NCBI RefSeq assembly: GCF_003977755.1
Contig: NZ_RQWN01000003.1
Coordinates: 186,001 to 250,000 of the forward strand
Direction of reading: 5' to 3'
Length of the DNA stretch: 64,000 bases
Source: Haloterrigena salifodinae
GTDB taxonomy: Archaea; Halobacteriota; Halobacteria; Halobacteriales; Natrialbaceae
The notes beneath the pieces are model-generated. The model was not told the DNA's origin, did no database searches, and worked only from the letters and a program-made list of their open reading frames with translations. Positions 53,047-62,173 of the stretch are shown one piece after another (the stretch's first letter is position 1; each line of letters opens with the position of its first letter). Made by a program: the position numbers and the translations under genes.

Positions 53047-53465
53047 ACCCGATCAACCGAGAATATCGGCCCTTGTAATAGAGGCCTTGCAGCCCGGTAA
53101 GCGGCCAGTTACTGTTGGATGATCTACAATAACCGCATTCGATGCGAGTATCGCGATAGTCGACCGGTTTCGTCCGTAGCGCTAACCGGACGAATCAATG
53201 AGTAATAGTCAGAGCGAACGGTACCGTATGCCGCTCCTAGAACGGGCCGTCAACCAGGTGGCAGCAGCCGGCCCAACGCGAACGGAATCTGCTGATCGAT
53301 TCGACTCGAGCGTTTCTCGAGGAGCGCATCGGTCTCGGCTTCGCCGCGCTCCGCGGGTCGGCTACGCCTCCCCGCTCCGTCTCGAGGTCGAGTTCGCTTC
53401 GCTCACTCGACCTCGCCTGCTCGCGGGTCACGTTCGTTCCCCGCTCGCTTTCTCGAGGCCTCGTT
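53047..53465. other. gap with repetitive Ser/Arg-like GC sequence
   Basis: 419 bases without a supported gene. The half next to the rhodanese gene (53300-53465) is built of TCGCTC/CTCGAG-type short motifs of the kind that fill haloarchaeal gene ends and looks like decayed imperfect repeats. Confidence 0.4.
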
Positions 53466-54260
53466 TCACTCGGCCTCGCCGCTCTCTACCTCCCCGTCGT
53501 TCGCCACCCACTCCGTCAGACTCCCCTCGTAGAAGGAGACGTTCTCGTAGCCAAGCGCCCGAAGCACGACGTAGGTGTGGCTGATCCGCCGGGCGGTGTT
53601 GCAGTAGAGCACGATCTCGCGGTCGGGCGTGATCCCGTACTCGGCCAGCAGTTCCTCGAGTTCGTCCGCGGGTTTCAGTCGGCGCGTCTCGTCGTCGACG
53701 ACCTCGCGCCAGTCGAACCGGACCGCGCCGGGCAGGCGGGTCTCCTCGAACTCGTGGGCCTCGCGCGTGTCGACGAACAGCGCGCCGCGCTCGAGGGCCG
53801 CCTCGACGGCGTCGTAGTCGACCAGCGGGCTCTCCTCGGGCGCCAGCGGATCGGGGTCGTACTCGGTCGACTCGACGTCGGGGACCTCGCTCGAGGTCTC
53901 GTACTCCTGGTTCCAGGCGCTGTAATCCCCGTCGAGCAGGCGCACGTCATCGTGTCCGTACTCGAGGGCCGTGAGCACGAATCGGGCGGCGAAGACGCCG
54001 TGAGTGTCGTCGTAGGCGACGATCGTGTTCTCGGGTGTGATGCCGGCCTCGGAAAGAAGGTCGGCAAAGGCCTCGGCGCCGGGGAGGGTCCCGCGGTCGA
54101 CGTCGCTCTCGTCGCGGTAGCTGTCGAACGGGATGCTGACGGCACCGGGAACGTGACCGATGCCGTCGTACTCCCAGGCGTCCCTGACGTCGACGATTCG
54201 TACCTGCGGATCCTCCCGGTGCGCTGCGAGCCAGTCCGGCGTGACGACGGAGTCGTTCAT
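53466..54260 (-). CDS. rhodanese-type sulfurtransferase, two domains
   Basis: 264 residues. Two rhodanese domains: the first (VRIVDVRDAWEYDGIGHVPG) is inactive-like and ends without Cys, the second has the persulfide cysteine in IVLYCNTARRISHT. Such enzymes move sulfane sulfur from thiosulfate or mercaptopyruvate to an acceptor. The loop CNTARR differs from the CRxGxRS thiosulfate type. It is divergent to the next sulfurtransferase; I start at MNDSVVTPDWL. Confidence 0.9.
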   Translation of the reverse strand: MNDSVVTPDWLAAHREDPQVRIVDVRDAWEYDGIGHVPGAVSIPFDSYRDESDVDRGTLPGAEAFADLLSEAGITPENTIVAYDDTHGVFAARFVLTALEYGHDDVRLLDGDYSAWNQEYETSSEVPDVESTEYDPDPLAPEESPLVDYDAVEAALERGALFVDTREAHEFEETRLPGAVRFDWREVVDDETRRLKPADELEELLAEYGITPDREIVLYCNTARRISHTYVVLRALGYENVSFYEGSLTEWVANDGEVESGEAE

Positions 54261-54541
54261 TACGCGGTCACTAGAAGCGAAGCTCCGAGAACGCACCGGT
54301 TTGGACGTGAACGATAGGATACCGGGACAGTGGCAACTATTGCTGGTGTCAGCCGAGGAAACGTATCGCTAACTTGGCGCGTTCGCCGAAATTACCGCCC
54401 TTCAGCTTCTTTCAACGGCTGTGGACGGAGACGAACGGCGCGGGCGCGCAAAGTGGTGGCAAGTATTTCCGCCACAGTCGATCGGTGTCCGAATTAACCG
54501 GTTAAGTAGTCCCTTTGTGTGTCGCCGTTGAACGGGCGTGT

Positions 54542-55399
54542 ATGGCAACCGACTACGCCAACGACGTACTCGTGTCCGCCGACTGGGTCGAGGAGCGCCT
54601 CGACGACTTCCAGGACGACGACTCCGACCTCCGACTGGTCGAAGTCGACGTCGACACGGAAGCCTACGAGGAAGAGCACGCCCCCGGTGCGATCGGGTTC
54701 AACTGGGAGACCCAGCTCCAGGATCAGACCCAGCGAGACATCCTCGAGAAGGAGGACTTCGAGGAACTGCTCGGCAGTCACGGCATCAGCGAGGACGACA
54801 CGGTCGTCCTCTACGGCGACAACTCCAACTGGTTCGCCGCCTACGCCTACTGGCAGTTCAAGTACTACGGCCACGACGACGTCAAGCTTCTCGACGGCGG
54901 CCGCGAGTACTGGCTCGAGAACGACTACACGACCACCGACGAGGAGCCCGACTTCTCTGAGACCGAGTACGACGCGGCCGGCCCGCGCGAGAGCATCCGC
55001 GCCTACCGAGAGGACGTCGAGAACGCGATCGAGCGCGGCGTTCCGCTCGTCGACGTTCGCTCGCCCGAGGAGTACTCCGGCGAGGTCCTCGCGCCCCCGG
55101 GACTCCAGGAGACCGCCCAGCGCGGCGGCCACATCCCCGGCGCCAGCAACATCTCGTGGGCAGCCGTCACCAACGACGACGGTACCTTCAAGGACCGCGA
55201 CGAGCTCGAGGAGCTCTACGGCGAGGAAGGTATCACCGGCGACGAGACGACCGTCGCCTACTGCCGCATCGGCGAGCGATCCTCCGTCGCCTGGTTCGCC
55301 CTGCACGAACTGCTCGGCTACGACGACGCCGTCAACTACGACGGCTCCTGGACCGAGTGGGGCAACCTGGTCAACGCGCCCATCGAAAAGGGCAACTGA
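54542..55399 (+). CDS. thiosulfate sulfurtransferase, two rhodanese domains
   Basis: 285 residues. The catalytic loop is YCRIGERSS, the CRxGxRS/T form of thiosulfate sulfurtransferases, in the second rhodanese domain; the first domain (LVEVDVDTEAYEEEHAPGAI) lacks a Cys. The segment APPGLQETAQRGGHIPGASN is typical of archaeal and bacterial TST proteins of this length. It is divergent to the other two-domain rhodanese 281 bases away. A GC-poor stretch at about 54495-54520 may be its promoter. Confidence 0.92.
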   Translation: MATDYANDVLVSADWVEERLDDFQDDDSDLRLVEVDVDTEAYEEEHAPGAIGFNWETQLQDQTQRDILEKEDFEELLGSHGISEDDTVVLYGDNSNWFAAYAYWQFKYYGHDDVKLLDGGREYWLENDYTTTDEEPDFSETEYDAAGPRESIRAYREDVENAIERGVPLVDVRSPEEYSGEVLAPPGLQETAQRGGHIPGASNISWAAVTNDDGTFKDRDELEELYGEEGITGDETTVAYCRIGERSSVAWFALHELLGYDDAVNYDGSWTEWGNLVNAPIEKGN

Positions 55400-55503
55400 G
55401 CGACGCGTAACGAACTCCGATTTTCCGTTTTTCTCCGACTCGAGTAGCGACCGCGCTATCGTCCCAGTCGGCGACGAACCGAAAAACCGGCTACGCGGAC
55501 CGA

Positions 55504-55950
55504 CTACTTCGAGAAAACGCTGTCCGCCGTCGCGGCGCCGACGATGCTGAACACGGAGCCGATGCTGACGGCCTTGAGCGTCGTCCACGCTACGTCGACC
55601 GTCGTTCCGGGCTCCTGAATCAACGTGGCGGGCGCATTAAATAGGAGCGCGAGGATCAGTACCGACCCGAACGAGACGAGCAACAGCGAGATAAAGCGGA
55701 TCGGCACGCCGGCGACCTCCTGTTCGACGTCCGGATCGCGAGTCGTATCGGCCGTGTACAGCGCACCGTAGCCGATCGCCGAGACGACGACGATCGTCAG
55801 CACCGCCTGGACCGCGCTCATGCTACCCGCGAGGGTCCAGACCTCCTCGGTCACGACGAACGGACCGGCGAGCAGGAAGCCGCCGACGGTCTGCTGTGCC
55901 GAGTCGGCCCAGCGGAACTGGCGTGGGCGTCGCGGCCGTCGGATTTTCAT
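55504..55950 (-). CDS. DUF2391-like membrane protein
   Basis: 148 residues starting MKIRRPRRPRQFRWADSAQQ, with four hydrophobic helices (from about 22, 43, 84 and 124). The pattern with FLLAGPFVVTEEVWTLAGSM resembles DUF2391 integral membrane proteins, a guess from memory. Function unknown. Confidence 0.7.
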   Translation of the reverse strand: MKIRRPRRPRQFRWADSAQQTVGGFLLAGPFVVTEEVWTLAGSMSAVQAVLTIVVVSAIGYGALYTADTTRDPDVEQEVAGVPIRFISLLLVSFGSVLILALLFNAPATLIQEPGTTVDVAWTTLKAVSIGSVFSIVGAATADSVFSK

Positions 55951-56087
55951 GGGCCTCCTTTTCCGCTCATCCGTGAAATACCGACCGATCGGCACGTCAA
56001 ACGACCCGGCCGCTGCAATCGCAATCGCCGTCGCTCGCGGACGATAACTGCGAGAAAAAACGACCGGTCTACTGCCGGAATACGACG

Positions 56088-57284
56088 TTATTCGTGCAGG
56101 TAGTCCGACGCGAGGTCCGCAGGCGTGATGACCTCGAGATCGCCGTTCGATTTGAGGTCGGCGACCAGTTCGAGCGTCGCGTCGAGGTTCTCGAGTTCGC
56201 GGAACGAGATCGTCGTGATCGTCCGCTGGTCGGCGGTCCACTCGAGGAGCGTCTCGGCCTCCTCGGCGTCGGGGTTGGTCGCGCGGGGCACCATGGCGGG
56301 GTTGGTCACGTAGCCATGGCCGGGGAAGCCGCCGACGAACCCGAGGTCGTGGTGCTCCGCGACCAGTTCGAGGGTGGTGTCGTCGTACCGGTTGAGCGGG
56401 TACGAGAAGTACTCGGCGTCGAACCCGTGGTCCTCGAGCCACGAGGCGGCGCTGGTGATCTCGGCTTTCTGACTCTCCGCGTCGAGCGCGGTGAGATCGG
56501 TGCCGGTCGCGCCCTCGCTGGCGATCGTCCAGCCGTCCTCCTGGAGCGACTCGAGCTCGTCCACCGAGGGGTAGCCGGACCCGCCCACGTAGTCGGTGCG
56601 GACGAACGCGGTCGCGGGGAGGTCGTGCTCCGCGAGCGCCGAGGCGGCCTCGACGGCGGCCGACCCGTCGGGGAACTCGAGCAGCACTTTCCCGGTGTCG
56701 GGTCGCTTGACGAAGTGGTAGTCGTCGACCCACAGGGACATCTCTCGGTCGCCGGCCCAGAACGAGACCTTGGTGTGAGCGATCGAACTCAGGTCCGGGT
56801 CGCCGACGGTCTTCTTGTAACCGAGGTCGTGACGGGCGAACGAGCCGTCGGCCTCGACCGCACACTGGAGCAGTAGTCGGTTGCCGTCGGTGTCCGAGAG
56901 CTGGATGACTGGATTGACCTCGCGATCGCTCGCGAACGCCAGCGCGGGGAGTTCGTCGGAGAGGTCGCGCGGCGAGTCGAACTCGCGTTTGATCATGACG
57001 CGCGTGTCGGACTCGCCGGCGTCCATTCGGGCGGACTGGGAGCCGACGTGCGTGCGCTCCTTGTCGGCGCTCATCGAGCCCTCCATCACCGTCCACTTCG
57101 AGAGGTCCTCGAACTCGTCGAATGAGCCCGGATCCTCGTTGATCGGGTCCGACGATCCGTTCTCGTCGCCGGTTTCGTTCCCGTTCTCGTCGCCGTTTTC
57201 TTCGTCGGTCTCCGAGCCGCTCAGGGCGGAACAACCGGCGAACAGCGTCGCACCGGCCGTCGCGAGATACACTCGTCGTTTCAT
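56088..57284 (-). CDS. NodB-like (polysaccharide deacetylase fold) lipoprotein with degenerate site
   Basis: 398 residues. The signal ends in Cys18 (LFAGC) and is followed by an Asn/Glu-rich linker. About 55-200 look like a beta-sandwich, carbohydrate-binding-like part (WTVMEGSMSADKERTHVGSQ; MSLWVDDYHFVKR). About 205-398 have the layout of a NodB deacetylase barrel (GYPSVDELESLQEDGWTIAS, SYPLNRYDD). The metal motifs are lost: TFDDG reads EFPDG and the HxxxH motif reads EGATGTD. It probably binds rather than cleaves glycans. Confidence 0.75.
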   Translation of the reverse strand: MKRRVYLATAGATLFAGCSALSGSETDEENGDENGNETGDENGSSDPINEDPGSFDEFEDLSKWTVMEGSMSADKERTHVGSQSARMDAGESDTRVMIKREFDSPRDLSDELPALAFASDREVNPVIQLSDTDGNRLLLQCAVEADGSFARHDLGYKKTVGDPDLSSIAHTKVSFWAGDREMSLWVDDYHFVKRPDTGKVLLEFPDGSAAVEAASALAEHDLPATAFVRTDYVGGSGYPSVDELESLQEDGWTIASEGATGTDLTALDAESQKAEITSAASWLEDHGFDAEYFSYPLNRYDDTTLELVAEHHDLGFVGGFPGHGYVTNPAMVPRATNPDAEEAETLLEWTADQRTITTISFRELENLDATLELVADLKSNGDLEVITPADLASDYLHE

Positions 57285-57470
57285 TCCGATCGAGGAAATT
57301 CGATATAGGGTGATTGTTATAGCTCGGCTATCGTCAGGAACGGCAGTATTAACCGGCGGCTGATAGTCGGAATGGGCCGGCTACTCCCCCGATCGGCTCT
57401 CGACCGCGCCCCGACGAGCCGCAAGCGCTATCGCGACAGACCTAACTCGAGGCCCGTCGAAGGGGCCGGT

Positions 57471-58106
57471 ATGACAGCTGCCGAGGCGTTCGTCGAAGCC
57501 GTTGAGGAGGACAACCAGACCGCGCTCTCCCGACTCGGGTCCTCGAAGTCGCTGTACGCCGACACCGACGGCGACATCGACACCGAACCCGTCCTCCGGG
57601 CGACCGCCAACGCCGAACACGCCGCCTGGCAGACGTTCCTCGAGTGGGCCGACGACGAGAGCCACGAGGCGGCCCGCGAGGCCTTCGAGACCACCGCCGA
57701 GGAGGAGCAAGGTCACTACGAGACCGTCCTCGACCACCTCGGTGACGAAGCGTACGAACCGCAGGAAGTGCCCGCGCTCCACGAGTACCTGCGCGGCCTC
57801 GAGTCGACCGTCGAGCGCGTCGGCGCCTTCGTCGGCCGGATCCTCGCGAGCCAGCGCTCGAAGGACCAGGTCGTCGGCTACTTCGTCGGCGACGCCGACC
57901 CCCAGACCGCGAGCGTCTTCCGCGAGTTCGGCGACGATCTGGACGCCCAGCTCGAGCGCGCGACGGACCTCCTCGAGGACGTCTGCGAGGACGAAGACGA
58001 CCGCGAGCGCGCCCACGAGGCCGCCGACGGGGCGATCGAGGCCGCCTACGACGAGTACGTCGAGAGCCTCGAGGCGATGGGCGCGAATCCCAAGCCCGTC
58101 TGCTGA
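57471..58106 (+). CDS. rubrerythrin-like ferritin-fold protein
   Basis: 211 residues. Four-helix bundle with two ExxH-type iron motifs visible (NAEHAAW and EEEQGHYETVL) and further carboxylates in helices three and four. There is no rubredoxin domain at the end, so it is an erythrin-type di-iron protein rather than a full rubrerythrin. It may scavenge peroxide. I start at MTAAEAFVEAVEED; upstream sequence is basic and unlike the family. Confidence 0.8.
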   Translation: MTAAEAFVEAVEEDNQTALSRLGSSKSLYADTDGDIDTEPVLRATANAEHAAWQTFLEWADDESHEAAREAFETTAEEEQGHYETVLDHLGDEAYEPQEVPALHEYLRGLESTVERVGAFVGRILASQRSKDQVVGYFVGDADPQTASVFREFGDDLDAQLERATDLLEDVCEDEDDRERAHEAADGAIEAAYDEYVESLEAMGANPKPVC

Positions 58107-58177
58107 TCGCGACCGGACGCTGATCGTGACCGGGTACTGGCCGCAAAACAAGTAGTTCCGCGCTGTTTCGAGCGCGT

Positions 58178-58450
58178 TCAGACGCCTTCGACCGTCTCCC
58201 GGAACGCCCGGACCGACTCGAGGGCGTCGGCGACCTGGTCGGCGACCTCGCCGCCTTCTTCGTCGGCGATATCGGAGAGGATGTGCTCGTGACGGGCCAG
58301 TTTGCCGTGGTCGGGGCCGCGATCGGCCTCGGCGAGGGTGGCGAACTCGTCGGCCTGATTCTCGAGGCGCTCACGGGTCTCGTCGTCGGAGGTGGCGTCC
58401 GCGGCGTCTCGGAGCGTCGCTGCTGCGTCTTCGAGGTTTTCTCGTGCCAT
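58178..58450 (-). CDS. small conserved-type helical protein
   Basis: 90 residues starting MARENLEDAAATLRDAADAT, two to three amphipathic helices with the segment KLARHEHILSDIADEEGGEV. It resembles a short haloarchaeal protein family of unknown function. It precedes thiM by 74 bases, but in the downstream direction of thiE-thiM. Confidence 0.7.
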   Translation of the reverse strand: MARENLEDAAATLRDAADATSDDETRERLENQADEFATLAEADRGPDHGKLARHEHILSDIADEEGGEVADQVADALESVRAFRETVEGV

Positions 58451-58524
58451 ACGATGACGTTCACCCGGGGCGGTTAAAACGGTTTCAATCGCTCCCGCGA
58501 GGTGGCCCCTCTCGAAAACCGTCG

Positions 58525-59364
58525 TCAGTCGACGCGCTCGAGTCGCCCTGCGAGGTCCAGTTCGGCCGCCGTCTCCGGATCGAAGCCAGCGACGGCGTCG
58601 TGGAAGTTCGTCCGGAAGCTGGCTGGCCCCTCATGAGGCATCTCGGCCGCGCGTTCGCCGGCGATGCCGAAGGCGAGCGCGCCGTGGACGGCGGCCGTCG
58701 GCGCGTCATCGACGGCGCCGCGGAAGGCCGCGAGCGTGGCCCCGAGCATGCAGCCCGTGCCGACGACCTCGGAGAGCCGTTCGTGGCCGGCCGCGAGCCG
58801 GACCGCGCTGTCGCCGGTCGCGACGACGTCCTCGACGCCCGAGGCGACGACCGTCGCGTCCGTCGAGTCCGCCAGCGACCGGGCCGCGTCCTCGATCTCG
58901 TCGTACTCACCGACTGACTCGACGCCCTTCACCTCGGCTTCGACGCCCGCGAGCGCGCTGATCTCGCCGTAGTTGCCCTTGATGATCGAAAAGTCCAGGT
59001 CCTCGAGCAGTGCCTCGGCGACCGCCTCCCGCGTAGGCGTGGCCCCGACGCCGACGGGGTCGAGCACGACCGGGATGTCGCGCTCGGCGGCGGTCGCCCC
59101 GGCACCGTGCATGGCCTCGACTTTCCCCTCGGGCACCTGTCCGGTGTTGAGCAGGATCGCGGCGGCGCCGGCGGCCATCTCGCCGGCGTCGCCCGGCGAG
59201 TCGGCCATCACCGGGAGCGCATCCCAGTGGAGGGTGAGGTTGGCCACGTCGTTCATCGTCACTTCGTTGGTCAGGTGTTGGACGAGCGGCGACCCCCGGT
59301 CGATCGCGCGCAGCGAGTCCGCGAGCTCGTCGCCGGTAATACCATCGGGTAGTAAATCACTCAT
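58525..59364 (-). CDS. thiM: hydroxyethylthiazole kinase
   Basis: 279 residues. Ribokinase-like fold with the ThiM hallmarks PLVQHLTNEVTMNDVANLTL, VLDPVGVGATPTRE, IIKGNYGEISALAG and VVGTGCMLGATLAAF near the catalytic Cys/Asp. It phosphorylates the thiazole moiety for thiamine salvage. It overlaps the end of thiE by 8 bases, so the two form one unit. Confidence 0.95.
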   Translation of the reverse strand: MSDLLPDGITGDELADSLRAIDRGSPLVQHLTNEVTMNDVANLTLHWDALPVMADSPGDAGEMAAGAAAILLNTGQVPEGKVEAMHGAGATAAERDIPVVLDPVGVGATPTREAVAEALLEDLDFSIIKGNYGEISALAGVEAEVKGVESVGEYDEIEDAARSLADSTDATVVASGVEDVVATGDSAVRLAAGHERLSEVVGTGCMLGATLAAFRGAVDDAPTAAVHGALAFGIAGERAAEMPHEGPASFRTNFHDAVAGFDPETAAELDLAGRLERVD

Positions 59365-60025
59365 CGGCTACCGATGCGTCCCCGACTCCCTTCGCAGTTT
59401 CGACGGCGTCCGCGAGCGCCGCGGTCGCGGCCCGCGGATCGTCGGCCGCGGCGATCTCGGAGATGACGGCCACGCCGGTCGCGCCGGCCTCGACGACCGG
59501 GCCCGCGTTGTCGGCCGTGACGCCGCCGATGCCGACGACCGGAATCGAGACCGCGTCGACGATCTCCGCGATCCGCTCCGGGCCGACACCGTTCTTGTAC
59601 CGGTCGACGTCCTTCGAGGTCGTCCCGTAGACGGTTCCGACGCCGAGGTAGTCCGCCCCTGCGGCCTCGGCCTCGAGGGCCTCCTCGACCGTCGCCGTCG
59701 AGCAGCCGACGATCGCCTCAGGACCGAGCAGGTCCCGCGCGACGCCCACTGGGAGGTCCGACTGGCCGACGTGGACGCCGTCGGCGTCGATCGCCTCGGC
59801 GACGTCGACGCGATCGTTGACGATCAGGTCTACGTCCGCCTCGGCGGTCAGTTCACGCAACTCGAGGCCCAGTTCGTACCGCCAGCGGGCGTCGGTGTCC
59901 TTCTCGCGCAGTTGGACGACGTCGACGCCGCCCGCGATGGCGTCTCGGACGACGTCGACCGTCGAACGGTCGCCCGAGATCGACTGCTGGGTGACGAGGT
60001 AGATGCCGTACTCCGATGGATCCAT
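59357..60025 (-). CDS. thiE: thiamine-phosphate synthase
   Basis: 222 residues starting MDPSEYGIYLVTQQ. TIM barrel with VVQLREKDTD, LIVNDRVDVAEAIDADGVHV, HVGQSDLPVGVAR, VGTVYGTTSKD and VVGIGGVTADNAG. It joins the pyrimidine and thiazole phosphates to thiamine phosphate. It is upstream of and overlaps thiM. I saw no thi-box riboswitch in the 158 bases upstream; a TATA-like CTTAGTG lies about 30 bases before the start. Confidence 0.95.
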   Translation of the reverse strand: MDPSEYGIYLVTQQSISGDRSTVDVVRDAIAGGVDVVQLREKDTDARWRYELGLELRELTAEADVDLIVNDRVDVAEAIDADGVHVGQSDLPVGVARDLLGPEAIVGCSTATVEEALEAEAAGADYLGVGTVYGTTSKDVDRYKNGVGPERIAEIVDAVSIPVVGIGGVTADNAGPVVEAGATGVAVISEIAAADDPRAATAALADAVETAKGVGDASVADE

Positions 60026-60183
60026 GGGAGGAACTGGCGTGACAGATCCACTAAGCGACTGTGGTTCCCGCGCACGGGCGCTCGGACCGCGCGACTCCGA
60101 TCCGGGAGCGGCGCTCAGGACTCGAGGACGCCCTCTCGGGTCACATCCGTTCCCCGCTCGCCGTACCGAGACCTTCACTGCGT

Positions 60184-60783
60184 TCAGATTTCGCCGGTCC
60201 GAACCAGCGTGTTCCAATCGGTCTCGTCGAGTCGATCCCGGAGCGCGGGCAGCGGCGTGATCGGCTCCGGATCGGCCGTCTTCTCGGCGATCCCGCGTCG
60301 CCACCAGGCGACGTCGCGCCACTCGCCTTCGGTGTACCCGATCGCCGGGAAGTCGACGCAGCGCTCGAATCCCAGCCGCTCGTGGAACCGCTCGGTCTCG
60401 GGGTTGGGGACCGTCGTCACGGCGTAGGCGTCGCGGACGCCCTGGCGCTCGAGAACCGCGAACAGCGATTCGTAGAGCGAGCGGCCGACGCCCGACCGAC
60501 GGGTGTCGTCGGCGACGTAAACGGAGAGTTCGACCGTCCACTGGTAGGCCCGCCGCTTTCGTAGCCGGCTCGCGTAGGCGTAGCCGACGACCGCGCCGTC
60601 GACCTCGCAGACGAGCCACGGATACGTCTCGAGAGTCGACGCGATTCGGTCGGCCACCTCGGCCTCGGTGGGTGGCGACTCCTCGAACGTGACCGCCGTC
60701 GACTCGCAGAAGGGAGCGTAGATATCGCGGACCGCGGCGGCGTCGTCCGGCGTTGCGACTCGAATCCGCGCGTCGGCAGTCAT
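60184..60783 (-). CDS. GNAT acetyltransferase, phosphinothricin-acetyltransferase-like
   Basis: 199 residues. It reads RIRVATPDDAAAVRDIYAPF at the start, AYASRLRKRRAYQWTVELSV in the middle and the acetyl-CoA motif DDTRRSGVGRSLYESLF, then GFERCVDFPAIGYTEGEWRD. This is the layout of the PAT/MddA N-acetyltransferases that acetylate methionine sulfoximine, phosphinothricin or related amines. The native substrate is unknown. Confidence 0.92.
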   Translation of the reverse strand: MTADARIRVATPDDAAAVRDIYAPFCESTAVTFEESPPTEAEVADRIASTLETYPWLVCEVDGAVVGYAYASRLRKRRAYQWTVELSVYVADDTRRSGVGRSLYESLFAVLERQGVRDAYAVTTVPNPETERFHERLGFERCVDFPAIGYTEGEWRDVAWWRRGIAEKTADPEPITPLPALRDRLDETDWNTLVRTGEI

Positions 60784-60878
60784 ACGGTCGTCTCTTACCG
60801 ACTCGAGAGATAAGTCCCCTGAAACCGGCGGCGCCGAGACCCGGGGCTGGTCAGTTGAGTGCCTCGAGAACGACAGCT

Positions 60879-60917
60879 TCCCGTCGTATCTTCACCTTGT
60901 GACGAGAAGTACTTAAA
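60879..60917 (+). repeat. 39-base repeat, unit 1
   Basis: Includes ACCTTGTGACGAGAAGTACT followed by TAAA. It matches unit 2 at 32 of 39 positions and lies exactly 120 bases before it. The end CTTAAA resembles a TATA box. Confidence 0.55.
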
Positions 60918-60998
60918 TCCAGTCCGCGTTCACCGGGCTGGCTGCCGAGCAAACGATAGTAGCGACTACGCGAAAGTGAACTTCGAAGAACCGCGTTC

Positions 60999-61037
60999 TC
61001 CCGTCATAGCTCTACCTTGTGACCAGAACCACTTAAA
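60999..61037 (+). repeat. 39-base repeat, unit 2
   Basis: Includes ACCTTGTGACCAGAACCACT followed by TAAA; the second copy of the unit that starts at 60879. Confidence 0.55.
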
Positions 61038-61194
61038 GGACGAAGGGGTCGCAACGCCGGAAGGAGCAGTCAGTGCTCCGACCGTAACGTCCATACCAAG
61101 CACTGAGAGTATCATAGCCGTGATGCAGGACACGACTGTGAGGACAACGCGTCCCTCGAGCCGACCGTCTCGCGGGGAAGGTGAGCGCTGACCG

Positions 61195-62154
61195 ATGGCC
61201 GACCTGCTCGGCATCTTCGCCTCGGCGATCGGACCGATCGTCGCGATCGCGGGGGTCGGCTACGTTCTGGCGACCATCAAGCAGATCGATCCGGAGCCGT
61301 TGAACACGGCCGTCGTCTACGTGCTTGCGCCCGCGCTGGTGTTTCACAGTCTCGCCGTCACGAAACTCGCCGCAGCAACGCTCGCGCGAGTGACGGTCGG
61401 CGTCCTCCTCTTTACCGCGGCGATGTGGGGCCTCGCCGAACTGATCGGCCGCGCCACCGGCGAGCGCGAGCCGGCATTGAGCGCCCTGGTCCTCGTCGCA
61501 ATCTTCACCAACTCGGGGAACTTCGGGATCCCCGTCTCCGACTTCGCGTTCGGCGACGTCGGGCGGGAGACGGCTGTCCTCTACCTCTCGATCCAGTCGG
61601 TGCTGATGTACACCCTCGGCGTCTACATCGCCTCCCGGAGCAGCGGCTCCGCCGGACTCGAGGGGGTTCGCCGGGTGTTCTACATCCCGCTGGCCTACGC
61701 GGTCGTCGCCGCGCTGGTCGCCCGGGCGCTGGATCTGGTACCGTCCGCCGACACGGCGGCGATGGAGACGCTGCAACTCGTCGGCGACGCCTCGATCCCG
61801 CTCATGCTGCTCATCCTCGGCATCCAGCTCGCGCGCACCGACACCGCCTCGACGGTCTCCCGCGCCTGGTCCGCGACGGCGCTCAAGATGGTCATCGCAC
61901 CGCTGATCGGTCTCGGCATCGCGCTCCTGGTCGGCTTCGAGAATCAGACCGTCGCGCGCGTGTTCGTCCTCGAGACCGCGATGCCGGCCGCGGTGACGCC
62001 GCTGATCCTCGTCATCGAGTTCGCCGGCGGCGTCCGCTCCGACGGGGTGCTCGTCTCAGAGTACGTCTCGACGTGCGTGTTCCTGACGACGCTGCTGGCG
62101 ATCCCGGTACTCACCGTGTTAATCGCGGTACTGCAGTCCGGCGTCGTGCTGTGA
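61195..62154 (+). CDS. AEC-family transporter (auxin efflux carrier-like)
   Basis: 319 residues with about ten membrane helices in two five-helix halves. Family features are NSGNFGIPVSDFAFG in the first half and the late helix with AMPAAVTPLILVIEFAGG. AEC proteins export or import organic acids and related compounds; the substrate is not clear. Confidence 0.9.
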   Translation: MADLLGIFASAIGPIVAIAGVGYVLATIKQIDPEPLNTAVVYVLAPALVFHSLAVTKLAAATLARVTVGVLLFTAAMWGLAELIGRATGEREPALSALVLVAIFTNSGNFGIPVSDFAFGDVGRETAVLYLSIQSVLMYTLGVYIASRSSGSAGLEGVRRVFYIPLAYAVVAALVARALDLVPSADTAAMETLQLVGDASIPLMLLILGIQLARTDTASTVSRAWSATALKMVIAPLIGLGIALLVGFENQTVARVFVLETAMPAAVTPLILVIEFAGGVRSDGVLVSEYVSTCVFLTTLLAIPVLTVLIAVLQSGVVL

Positions 62155-62173
62155 CAAAAATTCGGGCCGTCAG

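Larger units (their letters stand above)
60784..61194. other. gap with a diverged 39-base tandem repeat
   Basis: 411 bases. Two related 39-base units at 60879-60917 and 60999-61037 are listed separately. A plus-strand 110-codon frame from a GTG at 60859 covers them, but its codon use is unlike that of real genes here, so I leave it uncalled. Confidence 0.5.

Noticed and set aside
53300-53465. Possible repeat array of TCGCTC-like motifs
   Set aside because: The units are too short and irregular, and similar sequence is common in haloarchaeal gene gaps.
60026-60183. Thiamine riboswitch before thiE
   Set aside because: The conserved thi-box core is not recognisable and such riboswitches are not expected in haloarchaea.
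60859-61191. 110-codon plus-strand frame with a 40-residue repeat
   Set aside because: Codon third positions are not GC-rich as in real neighbours and no family is seen; the repeat is kept as a DNA finding instead.
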